Shown here piece by piece: positions 51,259-59,510 of a stretch of 64,000 nt of DNA. How positions within the stretch are numbered: the first letter of the stretch is position 1; every line of letters begins with the position of its first letter. A model generated the notes under the pieces. The model did not search any database and was not told the DNA's origin. It was given only the letters and a program-made list of their open reading frames with translations. The DNA lies in contig JBKBNU010000001.1 of the NCBI GenBank assembly GCA_046294845.1, positions 682,001 to 746,000 on the forward strand, given 5' to 3'. The position numbers and the translations under genes were made by a program. The DNA is from Micavibrio_C sp046294845. Its GTDB lineage: Bacteria > Pseudomonadota > Alphaproteobacteria > Micavibrionales > Micavibrionaceae.

Positions 51259-51678
51259 AGGGCGCCATGCAAGGGAAAAGAAGGTTTTGAGCCCTGCCAC
51301 AGCGGCTTTATTTTACAATTTCAAGATACAGAGGATGAGCATAGCCTTGTTTTTTTGATTGTAGAAAGACGCTGATCAGAGTAATGTCTGCTTCAAGCGA
51401 CCCGTTGACGCTTTAGCACATTGTTTTTATGGAAAGAGTTTCGCTAGTAGCAACGGTGACGCGGTACCTGTTTCGGCTTTGACAACAGGACCGGGAGTGG
51501 CTGGATAAACCGCCTGCACATTTATGCAAGTTGCACGAAAACCTCCCCTTAAAGAGTTGAATAAAGCCGGATAAAGCAGGGCCCGCCATTTTTTAACAAG
51601 CGCGCTTTGCGCTGCACTTCCGTAGTGTCGCTGACGGATTGATGGCTGCATTGCGCCCACCTGTCAGGAGACAAGACC
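51259..51678 (+). promoter_or_regulatory. Long 5' region of rne with a candidate promoter
   Basis: No gene is visible between the amidase start and rne. A good promoter candidate is TTGACG (51405-51410), 17 nt, TATGGA (51428-51433), which would give a leader of about 240 nt. Long structured leaders let RNase E cut its own mRNA in other bacteria. The leader contains small GC hairpins (for example near 51600-51615) and a CAGGAG Shine-Dalgarno before the ATG. Confidence 0.5.
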
Positions 51679-54651
51679 ATGACAAAACGTATGCTTATTG
51701 ACGCTACCCACGATGAAGAAACAAGGGTGGCCGTTGTTGATGGCAACCGTCTTATGGATTTCGATTATGAAAGCAAGATGCGTCGCCAGCTTAAAGGTAG
51801 TATCTACCTTGCCAAGGTGACCCGCGTTGAACCTTCATTGCAAGCGGCGTTCGTAAATTTCGGCGGTAACCGCCACGGCTTTTTGCCGTTCTCTGAAATC
51901 CACCCCGATTATTTCCGCATTCCTATCTCTGACCGTGAGGCTTTGCTTGCCGAACAGCGTGAAGAAATGGAAGCCCGCCGTCGCGCCGAAGAGGAAGAGG
52001 ATCAGGAAGAGGCAGCCGCCCGTATGGCCAAGCATACTGATGCCAACCCCGTGCGCGAAGAAGATGATGAAGAAGAGGACGTTCTGGAAGAAGTTGGTGG
52101 CGAGAGCCGTCTGGCTGCCACTGCGCCTGTCCTTGAAGAGGAAGAGGACGAAGAGGAAACAGGCCTTATCGATGAGGACGAAGAAGAGCCTCTGCTGCCT
52201 GTTCCCGAGATGAACGAAGAGCCTGAAGTGCAGGCGCAAGAAGAAATAGAAGATGAATCCGAGGAAGATTCATTCGTCGATAGCGAAGAAGATGAAGATT
52301 ACGAAGAAGAAGGCGACGATGACAGCGAAGAAGATGTTGTGGCTGCCGATGATTCTGATGTTGATGAAGAAGACGCTATAGGCAACCGCCTGCCTGAAGA
52401 TGCTGAAGATATTGATGACAATATCGGCAATGTAAAAGCTGATGAAGACAGTGATGCTAACGGCAATACACAAGGTCAGGACGATCAGGGTGGCCGTGGC
52501 CGTCGTGGTGGTCGTAATGGTGGCCGTCGTGGCGGTGGTCGTGAACGTTTCCGCAACGGTCGTGGCGGTCGCAATGGTGGCCGTCGTATGGCGGCAAATG
52601 CCCGCCGCGTGGAAATGGTGGGTGGTGATACCGAAGGTGAGCATCCCGTACGTCCATCCCTGCGCCGTAATTATAAAATTCAGGAAGTCGTCAAACGCGG
52701 CCAGATCATGCTGATTCAAGTCAGCAAGGAAGAGCGCGGTAATAAAGGCGCTGCTGTCACCACATATCTGTCATTGCCGGGACGTTATTGTGTTCTGATG
52801 CCAAACAGCCCGCGTGGCGGCGGTGTTAGCCGTAAGATCGCGAGTTACGAAGAACGTAAACGCATGCGCGAATTGCTGGCCGATCTGGAGGTGCCGGAAG
52901 GCATGTCCGTGATTATGCGTACAGCGGGTGTACAGCGTAATAAAACCGAAATCAAACGCGATCTGGATTATTTGCTGAAACTGTGGGATGGCATTCGTGA
53001 CCTGACCCTGAAATCATCGGCACCGGCACAGATCCATGAAGAAGGCACACTGATACGCCGCACCATCCGTGATATCTACAGCCGTGATATCGAAGAAATC
53101 GTAGTCGCCGGTGATGAAGGCTTCAAAATGGCCCGCGACTTCATGAAAATCCTGATGCCGTCACACATTAAGCGCGTCAAACAATATCGTGATCCTTCTA
53201 TTCCGCTGTTCCACCGTTATCAGGTTGAAAGCCAGATTGCGGCGATGGGCGAGCCGAATGTCACTTTGAGATCGGGCGGCTATCTGGTGATTAACCCGAC
53301 GGAAGCTCTGGTATCGGTTGACGTGAACTCCGGTAAATCAACCAAGGAACGCCATATCGAAGAAACTGCTCTCAAAACCAACCTTGAAGCTGCTGAAGAA
53401 GTAGCGCGCCAGCTGCGTCTGCGCGATCTGGGTGGTTTGATTGTTATCGATTTTATCGATATGGAAGATCGCCGTAACAACGCCAAGGTTGAGCGCAAAC
53501 TTAAAGAGGCCTTGTCGTCCGACCGTGCCCGCATTCAGGTGGGCCGTATTTCGATGTTTGGTCTGATGGAACTGTCCCGTCAGCGCCTGAACCCGAGCCT
53601 GACCGAAGCCCAGTTCCAAAAATGTGCACACTGTGAGGGTGTGGGCTATGTCCGCACGATTGACTCGGCTGCGATTATAGCCCTGCGTGCCTTGGAAGAA
53701 GAAGGCATCAGAGGCCGTTCAGTAGAGGTTATTCTGAGCCTGCCTAACGAAGTGGCTATCTATATCCTCAATAACAAGCGCGAAATGTTGGATGATATCG
53801 AAAGCCGTTACGGTTTCCGCATCATGATCCGTATTGATGAGTCTTTGGCCCCTGATAACCATGCGATCGAACTGATCCGTGGTACCCCTGTGGTTAGGGC
53901 TGTTGCCGATCAGGATGGTGAAGTCATTGAAATTATTGCTGATGACGCTGATTCCGATGTTGAGGAAGAAGATGTAATTGAAGAGGAAGAGTCCTCTGAA
54001 GATTCTGAATCTGGTCAAGAGGGCCGTCGTCAGGATCGTGGTCGCCGCCGTGGCCGTCGCGGGGGACGTAACCGCCGTCAGGGCCGTGATCGTCAGGATC
54101 AAAATGATCAGCCTGCAAACGGTGAAGAGGGTTCAGAGCCGTCAGGCGAAGCAGAGGGTGCTGAATCTGAAGCTGCCGAATCCGGCGAAGCCGATAATCG
54201 TGAAGGACGTTCACAAGGTCGTGGCCGTCGTGGCCGTTATGGTCGTGGGGGACGTGGCCGTCGTGATAACAGGCGCGATCAGGACTCTAACGCTGAGTCT
54301 TCCGAAGGGGATGGTGCAGAAGCTGTTGCCCGTGAAGATCGCCCGCAAGAAGAGCGTCAGGAATCACGACGTGAAGAGCGTGCGCCCAGAGAAAATAATA
54401 GAAGAGAAAGAAGTAGAGAGCGAAACAGGGATCAGGAGCAGGGCGCTGCACCGGAAGCCGCTGTTGCCGAGTTTAAGCAGGACAATCAGGGTGCCGACCG
54501 CGAGGCTTCCAGTCTCAAGATTGTCAGCCGTCCTGTAGGTGTACGTTCTGCCAAGGAATCTGCAGAAGCAGTACCGAAGGAATACGAAGTGGTCAATGCC
54601 GAGCCGACCGAAAAGAAAAAAGGTTGGTGGAACCGTCTGGTTGAAAATTGA
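51679..54651 (+). CDS. rne: Ribonuclease E
   Basis: The main mRNA-decay endonuclease and degradosome scaffold. The 990-residue protein begins with the S1 domain, which is interrupted at about residues 95-320 by a highly acidic Glu/Asp insertion ending in an Arg/Gly-rich patch, as in other alphaproteobacterial RNase E. S1 then resumes (YKIQEVVKRGQIML). The DNase I-like domain has VDVNSGKS and IDFIDM with the catalytic Asp residues, and the zinc link is CAHCEG (about residue 648). The C-terminal 235 residues are disordered, Arg/Gly/Glu-rich, with RGRRGR repeats for RNA binding. Confidence 0.96.
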   Translation: MTKRMLIDATHDEETRVAVVDGNRLMDFDYESKMRRQLKGSIYLAKVTRVEPSLQAAFVNFGGNRHGFLPFSEIHPDYFRIPISDREALLAEQREEMEARRRAEEEEDQEEAAARMAKHTDANPVREEDDEEEDVLEEVGGESRLAATAPVLEEEEDEEETGLIDEDEEEPLLPVPEMNEEPEVQAQEEIEDESEEDSFVDSEEDEDYEEEGDDDSEEDVVAADDSDVDEEDAIGNRLPEDAEDIDDNIGNVKADEDSDANGNTQGQDDQGGRGRRGGRNGGRRGGGRERFRNGRGGRNGGRRMAANARRVEMVGGDTEGEHPVRPSLRRNYKIQEVVKRGQIMLIQVSKEERGNKGAAVTTYLSLPGRYCVLMPNSPRGGGVSRKIASYEERKRMRELLADLEVPEGMSVIMRTAGVQRNKTEIKRDLDYLLKLWDGIRDLTLKSSAPAQIHEEGTLIRRTIRDIYSRDIEEIVVAGDEGFKMARDFMKILMPSHIKRVKQYRDPSIPLFHRYQVESQIAAMGEPNVTLRSGGYLVINPTEALVSVDVNSGKSTKERHIEETALKTNLEAAEEVARQLRLRDLGGLIVIDFIDMEDRRNNAKVERKLKEALSSDRARIQVGRISMFGLMELSRQRLNPSLTEAQFQKCAHCEGVGYVRTIDSAAIIALRALEEEGIRGRSVEVILSLPNEVAIYILNNKREMLDDIESRYGFRIMIRIDESLAPDNHAIELIRGTPVVRAVADQDGEVIEIIADDADSDVEEEDVIEEEESSEDSESGQEGRRQDRGRRRGRRGGRNRRQGRDRQDQNDQPANGEEGSEPSGEAEGAESEAAESGEADNREGRSQGRGRRGRYGRGGRGRRDNRRDQDSNAESSEGDGAEAVAREDRPQEERQESRREERAPRENNRRERSRERNRDQEQGAAPEAAVAEFKQDNQGADREASSLKIVSRPVGVRSAKESAEAVPKEYEVVNAEPTEKKKGWWNRLVEN

Positions 54652-54668
54652 TCTTCTATAAAAATTAG

Positions 54669-54699
54669 AAAAACGCCCCGCTTTTTGCGGGGTGTTTTT
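54669..54699 (+). terminator. Intrinsic terminator after rne
   Basis: CCCCGC/GCGGGG with a five-T loop is followed by TGTTTTTA. Confidence 0.85.
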
Positions 54700-54809
54700 A
54701 TTTGGGGCTGTTTGATTTTCAAGAGCTTGCCGTGCCCCCAAAACAATTAGATCAAATTGTATCCATTCTTTACGCGGCCTTTACCTGATTTTGCATAAAA
54801 TAAAGTATG

Positions 54810-54933
54810 GTCTGAACATTCAGGAGACGCTTGGCTTTTAGCCCCGCACATGTCCTTGGCCATGGCGTCATTGATTGAATGGAACGATTGTCCCCCTCTT
54901 AGCCACCAGCGATCTGCTGGTGGCTTATTTTTT
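54810..54933 (+). ncRNA. Candidate small RNA with its own intrinsic terminator
   Basis: AGCCACCAGC/GCTGGTGGCT (54901-54925) with a five-base loop and TATTTTTT is an excellent terminator, but it is 280 nt after the rne stop and rne already has its own terminator. No ORF that ends before it looks real. Upstream, GACGC (54826) and GCGTC (54865) can pair, and a C-rich single strand (TTGTCCCCCTCTT) precedes the terminator, as in many trans-acting RNAs. The 5' end is not defined; possible -10 elements lie around 54795-54811. Confidence 0.5.
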
Positions 54934-55044
54934 GTACTCACAGCTTGTACGTGCTTAAGGGGTCTCTTCGGCGTTTTGTGTCCTCATGTCTTTCATTTGA
55001 CACGATTTTGTGTGTTAATACGGAAGGAAAAAAAGGAGAAACCC

Positions 55045-55650
55045 ATGGTCCGCACTCTGCCCTTGTTTGCGTTTATTTTAATGATGGCTGCGCCGGTTTA
55101 TGCAGAAGAATCTGTTATTAAGACGGATAATCCGCATATCACCAAAGCAAGCGAGCAAGCTGTCGAAATTGCAAAATCTTTCAGTGAGCAGGAAATCGGC
55201 AATCTTGAAATTATAAAAGACGGTTTTGGTATCATCCGCAGTGTGAAGGCTACAGACGAGATCGTTGGCAAGACCGTCAAGCGCTGCGGCAAGGATAATC
55301 CGGATATGAAGGCGGATATGAATGCCGCTTATGATACATGGAAAAGTAATGTGACCAAGGTTCTGGACGTTAAGGAAAAATCCTTGAAGGCCGCTATCAA
55401 TGATGGCCGATTCTCGAAACCAAAAGATGTGCAGAGCTTCCTTGATACGATCGATAAAGCTGCGCAATTTGCACAAGATCGTATGGATGCAGAAAAGAAA
55501 ATTATTAGTACGCCCTCATCCTGCGAAGGTCTGAAGCTCAAGATGGATGAAACCTATACCCAGATATCTGAGTTGCTGACAGCGGTTGATTTTCCGGTTG
55601 CTGAACTGAAACCCGAGACCGCGCCTCGTAAAGCCGGAGAACACGAGTGA
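55045..55650 (+). CDS. Exported protein of unknown function (201 aa)
   Basis: A 201-residue periplasmic protein. ATG 55045 has AAGGAG seven bases upstream; the open frame extends further but runs through the small-RNA terminator and is not used. The signal peptide is MVRTLPLFAFILMMAAPVYA. The mature part is helical and Lys/Asp-rich with two Cys, and no family is recognised. Its stop overlaps the GTG of the glycosyltransferase (GTGA), so the two are coupled. Confidence 0.72.
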   Translation: MVRTLPLFAFILMMAAPVYAEESVIKTDNPHITKASEQAVEIAKSFSEQEIGNLEIIKDGFGIIRSVKATDEIVGKTVKRCGKDNPDMKADMNAAYDTWKSNVTKVLDVKEKSLKAAINDGRFSKPKDVQSFLDTIDKAAQFAQDRMDAEKKIISTPSSCEGLKLKMDETYTQISELLTAVDFPVAELKPETAPRKAGEHE

Positions 55651-56717
55651 AAATTTTACAAGTGATGGCCGGTGCCGCCCAAGGCGGTGCCGAGACCGCC
55701 TTTGTCGATATGTGCATTGCCTTGCATGAAGCCGGAGAGGATCTGGAGGTTGTCACGAGGCGTAATCCCGCACGTGAGGCTCGCTTGAAAGCGGCAGGCC
55801 TGAAGATTCATGTTCTGCCATTTGGCGGCTTTGTCGATATTTTTACAACGCTGCGCATGCGTAAAATTATTCGTGATTTCAAACCTCATATTGTCCAGAC
55901 ATGGATGTCGCGTGCTGCCCAGAAAACACCGGCATGGGCGGCATCAGAAGGTATACCACGTTATCTGGTTGTTTCGCGTTTGGGTGGCTATTACAAATCA
56001 TCCCATTTTGGGCAAACAGATTATTATTCAACGATTACCCCTGATATTCGCCGTCACTTGATAGACGCAGGTATCCCCGAGAACAAAATCCGTCATATCA
56101 ATAACTTTGCCGAGCTTGAGGCGTTCTCTGATCCAGTTGATCGGTCATCTTTAGGTACACCGGCAGATGCTCCTTTATTGCTGGCTCTGGGACGTCTTCA
56201 TAAGGCAAAAGCCTTTGATGTGTTGATGCAAGCTGTGGCGCTTATACCCGAAGCCTATCTCTGGATTGCGGGTGAGGGCCCAGACCGTGAGATGCTGGAA
56301 GCCGAGTGCGCGCGTCTGGGTTTGAATGATCGTGTTAAATTTTTGGGATGGCGTGATGATCGCGCAGCTTTGTTTGCCACAGCGGATATCTGCGTTTTTC
56401 CTTCGCGTTATGAACCTTTCGGTACCGTCTTTGTACAGGCATGGGCCCAGCATGTGCCTCTGGTGACGACCGCCTCCGATGGTCCGCGGCAATATGTGCG
56501 CGATAATGAAGATGGCTTGATGGTCCCGATTGATGATGTGGAGGCTTTATCTGCCGCTATCAAGCGTGTGATTGATGATGAGTCGCTGAGGCAGAAGCTG
56601 ACCGAACATGGCTATAAACGCTATCTCGAGGAGTTCACCAAGGAAAAGACCTTGGCAGCTTACCTTTCCTATTACCATGAGATTCTATCCCGCGAGGGAC
56701 TGACGGCCATTGCTTAA
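55647..56717 (+). CDS. Glycosyltransferase family 4-like protein
   Basis: A 356-residue GT-B-fold enzyme, cytoplasmic face, probably building an envelope glycan. It starts with GTG overlapping the previous stop. Marks are the N-terminal MAGAAQGGAETAFVDM (acceptor side) and, in the C-terminal donor domain, GEGPDREML and PSRYEPFGTVFVQAWA. In this E-x7-E motif the second Glu is replaced by Gln, which may tune donor binding. Donor and acceptor are unknown. Confidence 0.88.
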   Translation: MKILQVMAGAAQGGAETAFVDMCIALHEAGEDLEVVTRRNPAREARLKAAGLKIHVLPFGGFVDIFTTLRMRKIIRDFKPHIVQTWMSRAAQKTPAWAASEGIPRYLVVSRLGGYYKSSHFGQTDYYSTITPDIRRHLIDAGIPENKIRHINNFAELEAFSDPVDRSSLGTPADAPLLLALGRLHKAKAFDVLMQAVALIPEAYLWIAGEGPDREMLEAECARLGLNDRVKFLGWRDDRAALFATADICVFPSRYEPFGTVFVQAWAQHVPLVTTASDGPRQYVRDNEDGLMVPIDDVEALSAAIKRVIDDESLRQKLTEHGYKRYLEEFTKEKTLAAYLSYYHEILSREGLTAIA

Positions 56718-57007
56718 AGATATCCTCTTCCCTCGGGAATCAATGACTTAGCAAGTGCACAAAAAGACGTTTGCAACTGGTTCTCATTTGTGTAATGATG
56801 GGTTTATTCAGTCATAAACTTGTTAAAAAACAAAGTTACCGGACAAACGGGGCCTTCGTAGAGCTATTACGAGACTGGGTGTGTGTTTTTCTTCAATTTG
56901 ACGTCGATATGTGTCATAATGCGGAAAGTTGAAGAAAAAATCCGGCTCTGCCGGAAAAAGTAAAAGCGCAAAAAGCGTATATAAATCAGAGTGGTGTGAT
57001 ACAAGGG
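56718..57007. other. 290-nt intergenic region
   Basis: No gene is seen between the glycosyltransferase and the 57008 gene. A short CCGGC-TCT-GCCGG hairpin followed by AAAAAG occurs at 56942-56956; it lacks a U tract. CATAAT at 56915-56920 could be a -10 box, but no matching -35 is convincing. Confidence 0.35.
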
Positions 57008-57691
57008 ATGAGCGAAAACAAAGCTCCTGACAATCTTGGATTAGAAAGCGACAACATCGCTGCGCCAGCCATGGCTGCAGGTTTTGCTTCTGTTGCGCAA
57101 GCATCCACCGAAACTGTTGAAGAAAGTGCCGGCAAGGCGGAAGCCCGTAAATCGCTGGCACGCCAACTCTCCGAATTCTGCTCCGAGAAACTGAAAGCCA
57201 TGAAAGACGGTGCGACAACCCGCTTCGTTGCCAAAGGCTCGGTTGATGATTTTGAAAATCCATACAAGAAATTCTGGTTCTCTACGGCTCTGGGCCCTGG
57301 CGGTTCCGGTGTTGCCGATCGTGGTGATTGCATTTCTATGGCAGGGACAAGAAAACGCCCTGTTACAGATGCGCAGCTTGCCGTGATGGTGAAAGCGGCT
57401 CTTGAAAAGAAAAGCCCGCCCTGGGAAACAATTTATATGTTCAACCACAGAGGCAAACCGGATCTGGTGATGGCCCAACGTGTACAGAACGTTATTAACC
57501 AGATGGGCGTAGGACATCGTATCTCCGCTTGTGTTGATCCTTCGCGCTACCCTTCTTCGGCGAGCGGTTTTGATCGCATGCTGCGCGATATGTTCAGCAA
57601 TGCCGCCAATGGCCAGCAGGATCAACGTCCCGGGTTTAAGGCAGCGCAAAGACAGCGTCCCGGTTTTACGGCCGCCCAGCAACCCGCCTAA
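57008..57691 (+). CDS. Protein of unknown function with a short C-terminal repeat
   Basis: A 227-residue soluble protein; no family recognised. ATG 57008 is the likely start, with GTG 56996 as an alternative. A Glu/Ser/Ala-rich start is followed by a Trp/Phe-containing middle with GDCISMAGTRKRP, then PPWETIYMFNHRGKP. The end carries an imperfect duplicate, RPGFKAAQ-RQ-RPGFTAAQ. No signal peptide is visible. It converges on ctaA 14 nt away. Confidence 0.65.
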   Translation: MSENKAPDNLGLESDNIAAPAMAAGFASVAQASTETVEESAGKAEARKSLARQLSEFCSEKLKAMKDGATTRFVAKGSVDDFENPYKKFWFSTALGPGGSGVADRGDCISMAGTRKRPVTDAQLAVMVKAALEKKSPPWETIYMFNHRGKPDLVMAQRVQNVINQMGVGHRISACVDPSRYPSSASGFDRMLRDMFSNAANGQQDQRPGFKAAQRQRPGFTAAQQPA

Positions 57692-57705
57692 GGCAAGCTT
57701 TCCGA

Positions 57706-58710
57706 TTAAAGTTGTTTGAAATGATGCAGGCGTCGCAAGAGCAGCGCTAGCAGAATGATCCCGCCTGCCTGATGCAGGGCTGCAACAGGGATCATCACTT
57801 GTGTCATGATTGTGCCTATTCCCAATGACACCTGAATAAAGACCATTGCGAGTAAAGCGTAATCATGGCAACGCCAGGCCCAGAAAGCTATTCCTAATCC
57901 TGTGATCATTGCCAGACAGCGATGGACAAACTGTACCGCTGCCGGTGCATGGAGGGCATTAAACCAGGCGGGTGCATTAAATGTTAGCTCGGGTGGTATC
58001 CAATGCTCGTTCATCTTGGGGAAGGTATTGTATATCATACCTCCATCAAGCCCTGCGGTAAAAGCACCCCAGATCATGGTGAGGGCCAGCAGCACAAGCA
58101 AAAACCATCCCGTCGAACGAAGGGCTCCGGTATCGCCATGCAGGACCGTAGGGGCGCGTTTAATGAAGTCGAGGGCCATCCACCACATCAGACAGAAAAT
58201 CAGTACCGCCAGGCCAAGATGGGCCGCCAGCCTGAAATGGCTGACGGATGGCCGATCAACCAAACCGCTTTTGACCATGTACCATCCCATAAAGCCTTGC
58301 AGCCCCCCTAAGGCCAGCAAGCCTAATAATTTACGTCCATAGCCAACAGGAACTTTCTTCCTGACCCAAAACCATAAAAGAGGAAGGGCAAATACAATAC
58401 CGATCGTGCGACCGAGCAGGCGGTGTGACCATTCCCAGAAGTAAATTTTCTTGAAATCCTCAAGATCCATCCAGAAGTGCTTATGTGCAAATTCGGGTGT
58501 CTGTTTGTAAAGATCGAACTCGGCTTGCCAATGTTCTTGTGATAACGGGGGCAGGGCGCCTGTCACAGGTTTCCATTCCGTAATCGAAAGGCCAGATTCC
58601 GTCAAACGCGTGATAGCCCCCACCACGGCCATGGTTAAGACCATGAAGCAGCATAATAAAAGCCAATTTTTAAAGGCGCTGTGTTCGGGGTGTGTGCTAC
58701 TAAACATCAT
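57706..58710 (-). CDS. ctaA: Heme A synthase (COX15/CtaA)
   Basis: Converts heme O to heme A for cytochrome c oxidase. The 334-residue polytopic protein has about eight helices, GAITRLTESGLSITEWKP near the start (the conserved Glu is catalytic), EWSHRLLGR with a heme-ligand His, FHR/HLGLA-type His in the middle and FVHRCLAM and LHQAGG at the C-terminal half. The lack of the Cys pair of Gram-positive CtaA fits the COX15-like alphaproteobacterial type. Partner genes ctaB and ctaC-E are not in the window. Confidence 0.95.
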   Translation of the reverse strand: MMFSSTHPEHSAFKNWLLLCCFMVLTMAVVGAITRLTESGLSITEWKPVTGALPPLSQEHWQAEFDLYKQTPEFAHKHFWMDLEDFKKIYFWEWSHRLLGRTIGIVFALPLLWFWVRKKVPVGYGRKLLGLLALGGLQGFMGWYMVKSGLVDRPSVSHFRLAAHLGLAVLIFCLMWWMALDFIKRAPTVLHGDTGALRSTGWFLLVLLALTMIWGAFTAGLDGGMIYNTFPKMNEHWIPPELTFNAPAWFNALHAPAAVQFVHRCLAMITGLGIAFWAWRCHDYALLAMVFIQVSLGIGTIMTQVMIPVAALHQAGGIILLALLLRRLHHFKQL

Positions 58711-58754
58711 AAATACTGGACTTTTCTTTTAGGCTCAGGCTAGTCATATAGGAA

Positions 58755-58777
58755 CAAAAAAGCCCCTTCAAGGGGCT
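58755..58777 (-). terminator. Minus-strand intrinsic terminator in the ctaA leader region
   Basis: On the minus strand AGCCCCT-TGA-AGGGGCT is followed by TTTTTTG. It lies about 45 nt upstream of the ctaA start, between divergent genes, so it would act as an attenuator on a ctaA leader or end an antisense transcript. Confidence 0.6.
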
Positions 58778-58824
58778 AACAGCTCCAAAAAATTAAAGAG
58801 ATAGCAGAGGGAAAGGGAGGCATC

Positions 58825-59388
58825 ATGGAAAAAGGTATATCGACATATTTGGTGACAGGTTCGCTAGTGGGCATTTTTGCTCTGGCGGGATGGGGCTTCA
58901 AGGAGGCTTACGATAAAGAGCAGGATTATAAGACCTTGCTTGATCGTCTTAATAAGGCCGATGTCACCCAGCAAATCTGTCCTGATGCAAAGCGTGGACC
59001 AGAGGCTTTGGCTCTGACTATTGCCCCTGTGATGAAAGTTCAGGATATGGCCACCGACAAAACAGTAAAGCAATGGACGGAAGCTGCCCTTGATAAAGGA
59101 ATGCGTTTTGCATTTTGTCCGCTGGCCCAGGGAACGACATCTTATGAAGTTATCGGTGAGAAAGCGGTTCTGAAGCTCGATGCCGCTGCGACTTCACAGC
59201 AACAGCAGGCCGCATTGCTCCAGTTCTTCAAAGAGTGGTCCGCAGGTGTGGCTACACCGGACTATAACCCCCGCGTCGAAGCCGATCAGGCTTTGGCAAA
59301 TCGTATGCCGGGGCGGATGCCCGATATGAAACGGATTGGCGGATATGATAAGCGGGATGTTGTCCGTATGAATATTCCCTTGCGCTAA
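58825..59388 (+). CDS. Single-helix membrane-anchored protein of unknown function
   Basis: A 187-residue protein with an N-terminal uncleaved helix (about residues 8-25) and a soluble remainder. Two Cys (in QQICPDAK and FAFCPLA) may pair in the periplasm. The C-terminal RVEADQALANRMPGRMPDMKRIGGYDKRD is basic. The ATG follows GAAAGGGAGGC, a good Shine-Dalgarno. No family named. It is divergent from ctaA and 122 nt before the ferredoxin reductase. Confidence 0.68.
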   Translation: MEKGISTYLVTGSLVGIFALAGWGFKEAYDKEQDYKTLLDRLNKADVTQQICPDAKRGPEALALTIAPVMKVQDMATDKTVKQWTEAALDKGMRFAFCPLAQGTTSYEVIGEKAVLKLDAAATSQQQQAALLQFFKEWSAGVATPDYNPRVEADQALANRMPGRMPDMKRIGGYDKRDVVRMNIPLR

Positions 59389-59510
59389 ACCGCTGACGAG
59401 CGCGGATTTTTTGCCAGAAAACGGATGGTGAAGCTTGCCAAACGGGCCCGATGGGCTATAGTCCCTCTCGGTTTTTCCCGCTTTTTGCTGTTCACGATAA
59501 GGAATAGAAA

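Noticed and set aside
54747..54941. Minus-strand 64-residue frame
   Set aside because: It crosses the candidate small-RNA hairpin, has no Shine-Dalgarno and no protein-like pattern.
54850..55044. Upstream extension of the exported-protein frame (start at 54850)
   Set aside because: It would read through the strong terminator hairpin at 54901-54933 and place the clear signal peptide at 55045 in the middle of the protein.
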